From CAZVEV01 sp964625865 (lineage in GTDB: Bacteria > Planctomycetota > Phycisphaerae > SM23-33), in assembly GCA_964625865.1 (NCBI GenBank), contig CAZVEV010000278.1, forward strand, positions 1 through 8,374: 8,374 nucleotides of DNA. The letters are read 5' to 3'. A program made the position numbers and the translations under genes. Shown here one piece after another: positions 4,440 through 8,374 of this stretch. How positions within the stretch are numbered: position 1 is the first letter of the stretch; each line of letters begins with the position of its first letter. The notes below the pieces were generated by a model. That model was not told the origin of the DNA and made no database searches. It saw nothing but the letters and a program-made list of their open reading frames with translations.

Positions 4440-6719
4440 GTGGACCTGCTTGCCGACCTGAACGAACCACAACGCCGCGCCGTCCAGTGCATCGAGGGGC
4501 CCCTGTTGATCCTCGCGGGGGCCGGCTCGGGAAAGACCCGCGTCATCACCCGGCGCGTGGCGTATCTCATCGAACAGGGCGTGGCGCCGTGGCATGTGCT
4601 GGCGATTACCTTCACCAACAAGGCCGCCGGCGAGATGGCCCACCGCGTCGAGCAGATGGGCACGGCCCGCGGGGCGACGCTCTGTACCTTCCACTCGCTC
4701 TGTGCGAGGCTCCTGCGCGAATTCGCCGAGCAGTCCGGCCTGTCGAGCAACTACACCATCTACGACCGCGACGACCAGTTGCGGCTGATCAAGGACGCGA
4801 TGCGCCGGTTGGAGATTCCGGCCGAGCGGCTGAGCCCGGGCGCCGTCCACTCGCGGATCGGTCAGGCCAAGAACGAACTGAAGACCGCCCGAGCCTTCCG
4901 CGACGCCGCCGGCGACTATGCGTCGAAGAAGATCGCCGAGGTCTACGTCGAGTACGAGCGCCAGCTTGCAGCCAACAACGCCGTGGACTTCGACGACCTG
5001 CTCTTGCGGATGGCCTTCCTCCTGCGGGACCACCCGGAGGTCCGCCAGGCCCTGAGCGACCGCTATCGCTACGTGATGGTCGATGAGTACCAGGACACCA
5101 ACCGGTCGCAGTACATCCTGGCCCACGGGATCGCGGGGGAACATGGCAACCTGTGCGTCACGGGCGATCCGGACCAGAGCATCTACGCCTGGCGCGGGGC
5201 GGACATCCGAAACATCATGGAGTTCGAGGCCGACTACCCCGACGCGACGGTGATCCGCCTCGAGGAGAACTACCGTTCGACGGCGCCGATTCTTGCGGCG
5301 GCCTCCAGCCTCATCGCACATAACCGTCAGCGGAAGGACAAGGCGCTCTGGACGCGACGCGAGGGCGGGGCGAACGTTCGCGTGCTGACGCTGGACAACG
5401 GCAAGGCCGAGGCCGGCGCCATCGCGCAGGCCGTCGTCCGCTACCGCGGCGACCGGCGCGAACTGAACGACATCGCCGTCTTCTACCGCGTCAACTCCCT
5501 GTCGCGCGTCGTCGAGGAAACGCTGTTCGGCGCGGGGATTCCGTATCGCGTCGCCCGCGGCGTGGCGTTCTACAATCGCAAGGAAATCAAGGACGTGCTG
5601 GCCTACCTCAAGGTCATCGCCAACCCCGCCGACGACCTCAGTTGTCGCCGGATCATCAACACGCCTACCCGTGGTATCGGGGCGACGACGGTCAAACGCC
5701 TCGACGCGTACGCCGAGCGGCGCGGCCTGTCGCTGATCGACGCCTGTCGCAACGTCGCCGAGGCCGGCTTGGGCAAGGCGCCGACGAAGAAGGTCGCCGC
5801 CTTCGCCGAGATGATCGACGCCCTGGTCGCCGCCGTCGACGAGACGCCGCTGGGCGAACTGGTCGCCGGCGTGGCCGCCGCGTCGGGCATCGAGGCCAAA
5901 CTCAAGGGCGCCGAGGATGACAGGGATCGCGAGGCGTGGGGCAACGTGGGCGAGTTGATAAGCTCGGCGGTCCAGTTCGACGAGTTGGCCGAAGGCGAGA
6001 CGACACTGGCGGACTTCCTCCACCAGGTCTCGCTGGTCAGTGACGTGGACAAGATGGACGGTCCCGGTGGGGCGGTGACCCTGATGACGCTCCACGCGGC
6101 CAAGGGGCTCGAGTTCCCCGTCGTGTTCATCGTCGGCTGCGAAGAGGGCATGCTCCCGTTCCAGCGCGCCGGGTGGGGGGGCGATACGTGGGGCAAGCTC
6201 TCGCCCGACGATCTGGAGGAGGAGCGACGCCTGGCGTTCGTGGGCATGACGCGAGCGAAAGACGAACTGACGCTGACGCACGTGACGTCGCGATTCGTCC
6301 GCGGGCAGTTCAAGCCGCAGGCCCCCTCGCGGTTCCTCGACGAGATCGACCCGGGCGTCCTCGACCGAACGGACGGCACGACGAGATTGAGCAGCCGAGG
6401 AGGGCGGTCCCGCCGGTTTGGCGGGGGGTTCTACGAAGACGCCGACCTGCGCGAGCAGATCGAGGCGATGGACGACGAATACGACGACGGGGAGTTCGCC
6501 CCCTCGTTCGATGACGGCCCTGACGACGACGCGCCGAGCATCCCGCCGGAATACGAACATCTCCGCCGCGGCTGCAGGGTGTATCACCCGAAGTTCGGCT
6601 ACGGCAAGCTGGTGCGCGTGGCGGGCCCGGCCAGGCCCCCAACCCGCGTTGACGTGACGTTCGACGACTATGGACCGAAAACGCTCGTGCTCGCGCTGTC
6701 GAAACTGGAATTGGTGTGA
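4440..6719 (+). CDS. uvrD: UvrD/PcrA-family superfamily 1A DNA helicase
   Basis: The product is about 759 residues, the usual UvrD/PcrA length. UvrD-type enzymes are ATP-driven 3'-5' translocases that unwind DNA in nucleotide excision and mismatch repair. Q motif: LNEPQ (Gln11). Walker A: AGAGSGKT (26-33). Motif Ia: TFTNKAA. Motif II: DEYQD (215-219). Motif III: GDPDQSIYAWRGA (from 242). Motif IV: LEENYRST. Motif V: LMTLHAAKGLEFP. Motif VI: RRLAFVGMTRAKDE (from about 596), with Arg605 as candidate arginine finger. An acidic low-complexity linker (about 672-705) leads to a Tudor-like C-terminus (GCRVYHPKFGYGKLVRV), the module that contacts RNA polymerase in relatives. The GTG start is preceded by GGAG at 9-nt spacing and follows a plausible promoter. 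The frame is open back to 4251, but that extension is unlike the family. It appears monocistronic. Confidence 0.93.
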   Translation: MDLLADLNEPQRRAVQCIEGPLLILAGAGSGKTRVITRRVAYLIEQGVAPWHVLAITFTNKAAGEMAHRVEQMGTARGATLCTFHSLCARLLREFAEQSGLSSNYTIYDRDDQLRLIKDAMRRLEIPAERLSPGAVHSRIGQAKNELKTARAFRDAAGDYASKKIAEVYVEYERQLAANNAVDFDDLLLRMAFLLRDHPEVRQALSDRYRYVMVDEYQDTNRSQYILAHGIAGEHGNLCVTGDPDQSIYAWRGADIRNIMEFEADYPDATVIRLEENYRSTAPILAAASSLIAHNRQRKDKALWTRREGGANVRVLTLDNGKAEAGAIAQAVVRYRGDRRELNDIAVFYRVNSLSRVVEETLFGAGIPYRVARGVAFYNRKEIKDVLAYLKVIANPADDLSCRRIINTPTRGIGATTVKRLDAYAERRGLSLIDACRNVAEAGLGKAPTKKVAAFAEMIDALVAAVDETPLGELVAGVAAASGIEAKLKGAEDDRDREAWGNVGELISSAVQFDELAEGETTLADFLHQVSLVSDVDKMDGPGGAVTLMTLHAAKGLEFPVVFIVGCEEGMLPFQRAGWGGDTWGKLSPDDLEEERRLAFVGMTRAKDELTLTHVTSRFVRGQFKPQAPSRFLDEIDPGVLDRTDGTTRLSSRGGRSRRFGGGFYEDADLREQIEAMDDEYDDGEFAPSFDDGPDDDAPSIPPEYEHLRRGCRVYHPKFGYGKLVRVAGPARPPTRVDVTFDDYGPKTLVLALSKLELV

Positions 6720-6724
6720 CGAGA

Positions 6725-6753
6725 TTGGAAATGGAACAGGCGTGTGGTAGCAT
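6725..6753 (+). promoter_or_regulatory. Weak candidate promoter for the propeller/DUF1080 gene
   Basis: TTGGAA (6725-6730), a 17-bp spacer and TAGCAT (6748-6753) each match consensus at 4 of 6. A TG precedes the -10 by one base, as in extended -10 promoters. The leader would be about 125 nt. Confidence is low because the base composition makes such matches common. Confidence 0.3.
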
Positions 6754-6808
6754 GGTGATGGAAGGCGGCGGCTCCGCGTGGGGTCCCCCGCTGGACAGGT
6801 CATTGGTC

Positions 6809-6822
6809 GGGCCTGTCGGCCC
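6809..6822 (+). terminator. Possible hairpin terminator or leader structure after the helicase gene
   Basis: GGGCC and GGCCC form a 5-bp stem with a TGTC loop, followed by TTCACT rather than a T-run. It can also pair alternatively: GACAGG (6794-6799) with CCTGTC (6812-6817). A small GC hairpin precedes it at 6776-6791. The region could terminate helicase transcription or, if the promoter at 6725 is real, lie in the next gene's leader. Confidence 0.3.
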
Positions 6823-6884
6823 TTCACTAGCCGTTCGAAGCCATCTCTACTTGACGAAACCGGTACCCGATGAAAGGAAACGTG

Positions 6885-8374
6885 ATGAAGAGAGTCCCCT
6901 GTGTTCTTACGTGTGCGATCGCTGTAGCGCTGCTGGGCGCCTCGGCGCTTCAGGCGTCCGCCGCCGAGGCGGTCAAACATCGTTTCCTCGTCGTGGACAA
7001 CGCGGCTCACAAGCTGATCTGTGTGGATCAGCACGACCCGACCAAGGGTTGGGCCGTGCCCATCCCCGCGCCGAAGTCGCGCGATCTGCAACGGGTGGGT
7101 GGGGGCAAGGTGCTGGCCAGTCATCCCAACGGGGCGGCAGAGTACGAACTGGCGACCGGCAGGAAGGTCTGGGAGATCACGACGTACAAGGGCGTTCATA
7201 CGGCCAGGCGACTGGAATGCGGCAACACCCTGCTGGGGGCCAACACGGCGGCGGGAATCACCATCTACGAAGTGACGCGGGAAGGCAAGGAGGTCTCGCG
7301 TCGCGTCGTGCCGAACAAGGGCGGCACGCTGCGCGTGATGCGGAGGCTGGGGAACGGCAATCTCCTGTTGAACCTGGGCAGCCCGTACCGGGCGGCCGAG
7401 ATCGACCCGGCGGGCAAGATCGTCTGGCAGGTGGCGCTGCCCAAGGGCGGCAAGGGCTACAAGGTCCAGCGTCTGGCGAGCGGCAACACGCTGCTGTCGA
7501 CCGGCGGCCTGGCGTCGGTGATCGAGGTCACCCCGGCGGGCAAGACCGTCGCGACGTTCGGCGGAAAGGCCGCCCATCCGAAGGCGGGGCTGGATTTCGC
7601 TTCCGGCTTTGACCGGCTGGACAACGGGAACGTGGTGATTGCCAACTGGCTCGGACACGGCAGCCACCCCAACAGCCCGCACGTGGTCGAGTACGACCGC
7701 GACAACACGCTCGTCTGGTCGTGGGGCGATCACAAGCTGGCCAAGGTAGCCACCAACGTGATGATCCTCGACGGGCGCACGGGTGCCGCGACGGCGGGGG
7801 GGGGCAAGGGGGGCACGTGGCAGGCGTTGTTCGACGGCAAGACGCTGAAAGGCTGGACCAATCCGTACGACTGGGGCAAGGCGGCCGTCGTCGACGGCGA
7901 GATCCACCTGACGACCACCAAGCGCAAGTTCTTCCTGGTCACGGAAAAGCAGTACTCGGACTTCATCTTCGAGGCCGACGTCCGCCTGCCCGAGGGCAAG
8001 GCCAACTCCGGCTTCATGTTCCGCTGCCACCAGAAGCCCAACAAGGTCTGGGGCTACCAGGCCGAGGTCGACCCGTCAGATCGCAAGTGGTCCGGCGGGC
8101 TGTACGACGAGGGTCGGCGCAAGTGGTTCATCTCGCCCAGCCGCGACGTGGGCACCAAGGAACACCGCGCCAAGACCATCGCCGACTTCCGCAAGCGCGC
8201 GGGCGACTGCTTCAAGCGAGGCCAGTGGAACACTTACCGCATCGAGTGTCGCGGCGAGAGCATCAAGATCTCCGTCAACGGCGTTCTGACCACGGACGTG
8301 AAGGACTCGATGGACGCCAAGGGCTACATCGCCCTGCAGCACCACGGCGAGAAGGGCAAGGTCTACCGCTTCCG
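6885..8374 (+). CDS. Secreted beta-propeller/DUF1080 fusion protein, 3' end outside the window
   Basis: The frame is open from 6885 to the window edge (496 codons, no stop). A signal peptide (basic MKR, hydrophobic core to about residue 22, then ASA-type cleavage near residues 26-27) predicts export. Residues about 30-300 show repeated propeller blades: GNTLLGAN, GNLLLNLGSPYRAAEIDPAGKIVW, SGNTLLSTGG, GNVVIANW and VVEYDRDNTLVWSWG. A Gly-rich linker (about 303-311) leads to a domain beginning WQALFDGKTLKGW (312-324), followed by FIFEADVRLPEGKANSGFMFR and YRIECRGESIKISVNG. This matches DUF1080 (PF06439, 3-keto-disaccharide hydrolase/LamG-like fold), a family abundant in Planctomycetota and tied to glycan breakdown. 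The ATG at 6885 has AAAGGA at 6-nt spacing; the in-frame ATG at 6870 lacks one. Substrate is unknown. Confidence 0.85.
   Translation, partial: MKRVPCVLTCAIAVALLGASALQASAAEAVKHRFLVVDNAAHKLICVDQHDPTKGWAVPIPAPKSRDLQRVGGGKVLASHPNGAAEYELATGRKVWEITTYKGVHTARRLECGNTLLGANTAAGITIYEVTREGKEVSRRVVPNKGGTLRVMRRLGNGNLLLNLGSPYRAAEIDPAGKIVWQVALPKGGKGYKVQRLASGNTLLSTGGLASVIEVTPAGKTVATFGGKAAHPKAGLDFASGFDRLDNGNVVIANWLGHGSHPNSPHVVEYDRDNTLVWSWGDHKLAKVATNVMILDGRTGAATAGGGKGGTWQALFDGKTLKGWTNPYDWGKAAVVDGEIHLTTTKRKFFLVTEKQYSDFIFEADVRLPEGKANSGFMFRCHQKPNKVWGYQAEVDPSDRKWSGGLYDEGRRKWFISPSRDVGTKEHRAKTIADFRKRAGDCFKRGQWNTYRIECRGESIKISVNGVLTTDVKDSMDAKGYIALQHHGEKGKVYRF
7796..7804 (+). repeat. G9 homopolymer at the propeller/DUF1080 junction
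   Basis: Nine consecutive Gs, followed after CAA by six more Gs (7808-7813), encode the Gly-rich linker. Loss of one G would bring a TGA at 7846-7848 into frame, ending the protein just after the propeller. As sequenced, the frame is intact. Confidence 0.85.

Noticed and set aside
6716..7612. A plus-strand open frame overlapping the helicase stop by 4 bases
   Set aside because: The ATGA-type overlap is tempting, but the translation turns into Gly/Arg/Gln-rich sequence out of frame with the propeller gene. That gene has a signal peptide, a ribosome site and DUF1080 motifs in its own frame.
4281..8030. A 1249-codon open frame on the minus strand antisense to the helicase and propeller/DUF1080 genes
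   Set aside because: It runs opposite to two clearly recognisable genes and across their intergenic region. Its translation is low-complexity (Arg, Val, Asp, Gly, His-rich) with no motifs. Long antisense open frames arise readily from strong G/C third-position bias.

Overview
The window comes from a GC-rich bacterium. The clustered, translationally coupled prepilin-like genes, together with a secreted beta-propeller/DUF1080 protein, suggest a member of the Planctomycetota (Phycisphaerae-like). That placement is inferred from gene style; no rRNA or other phylogenetic marker is present.

Layout. Positions 1-231 form a non-coding leader with three consecutive strong stem-loops, followed by an excellent Shine-Dalgarno and a GTG start. 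Positions 232-3711 hold a four-gene plus-strand operon with stop/start overlaps or near-contacts. It encodes a GspH/FimT-like pseudopilin, a PulJ-like prepilin fused to a C-terminal jelly-roll-like domain, a GspI/PilV-like prepilin, and a PilX-like membrane-anchored protein fused to a beta-propeller. Together they look like the minor (tip) subunits of a type IV pilus or type II secretion pseudopilus, two of them carrying large ectodomains. No ATPase, platform protein, prepilin peptidase or major pilin gene is in view.

The operon ends against a convergent minus-strand gene for a stand-alone CheY-like receiver (3829-4269). The 117-bp gap between them holds a 74-nt element (3752-3825): two inverted copies of a GTAG-plus-palindrome unit, the architecture of REP/BIME elements. 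The receiver gene has a near-consensus sigma-70-type promoter. It is divergent from a UvrD/PcrA-type superfamily 1 helicase gene (about 4440-6719), which has its own plausible promoter, all seven helicase motifs and the C-terminal Tudor-like domain.

After a 165-bp structured intergenic region, a gene starting at 6885 runs off the window end. It encodes a secreted protein with a signal peptide, a beta-propeller and a DUF1080 (3-keto-disaccharide hydrolase-like/LamG-like) domain. The two domains are joined by a Gly-rich linker encoded by a G9 homopolymer.

The less ordinary content is the set of minor pilins with added ectodomains, the BIME-like element between the convergent genes, and the hairpin-rich leader. 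I see no CRISPR array, tRNA, rRNA, insertion sequence or obvious defence system.
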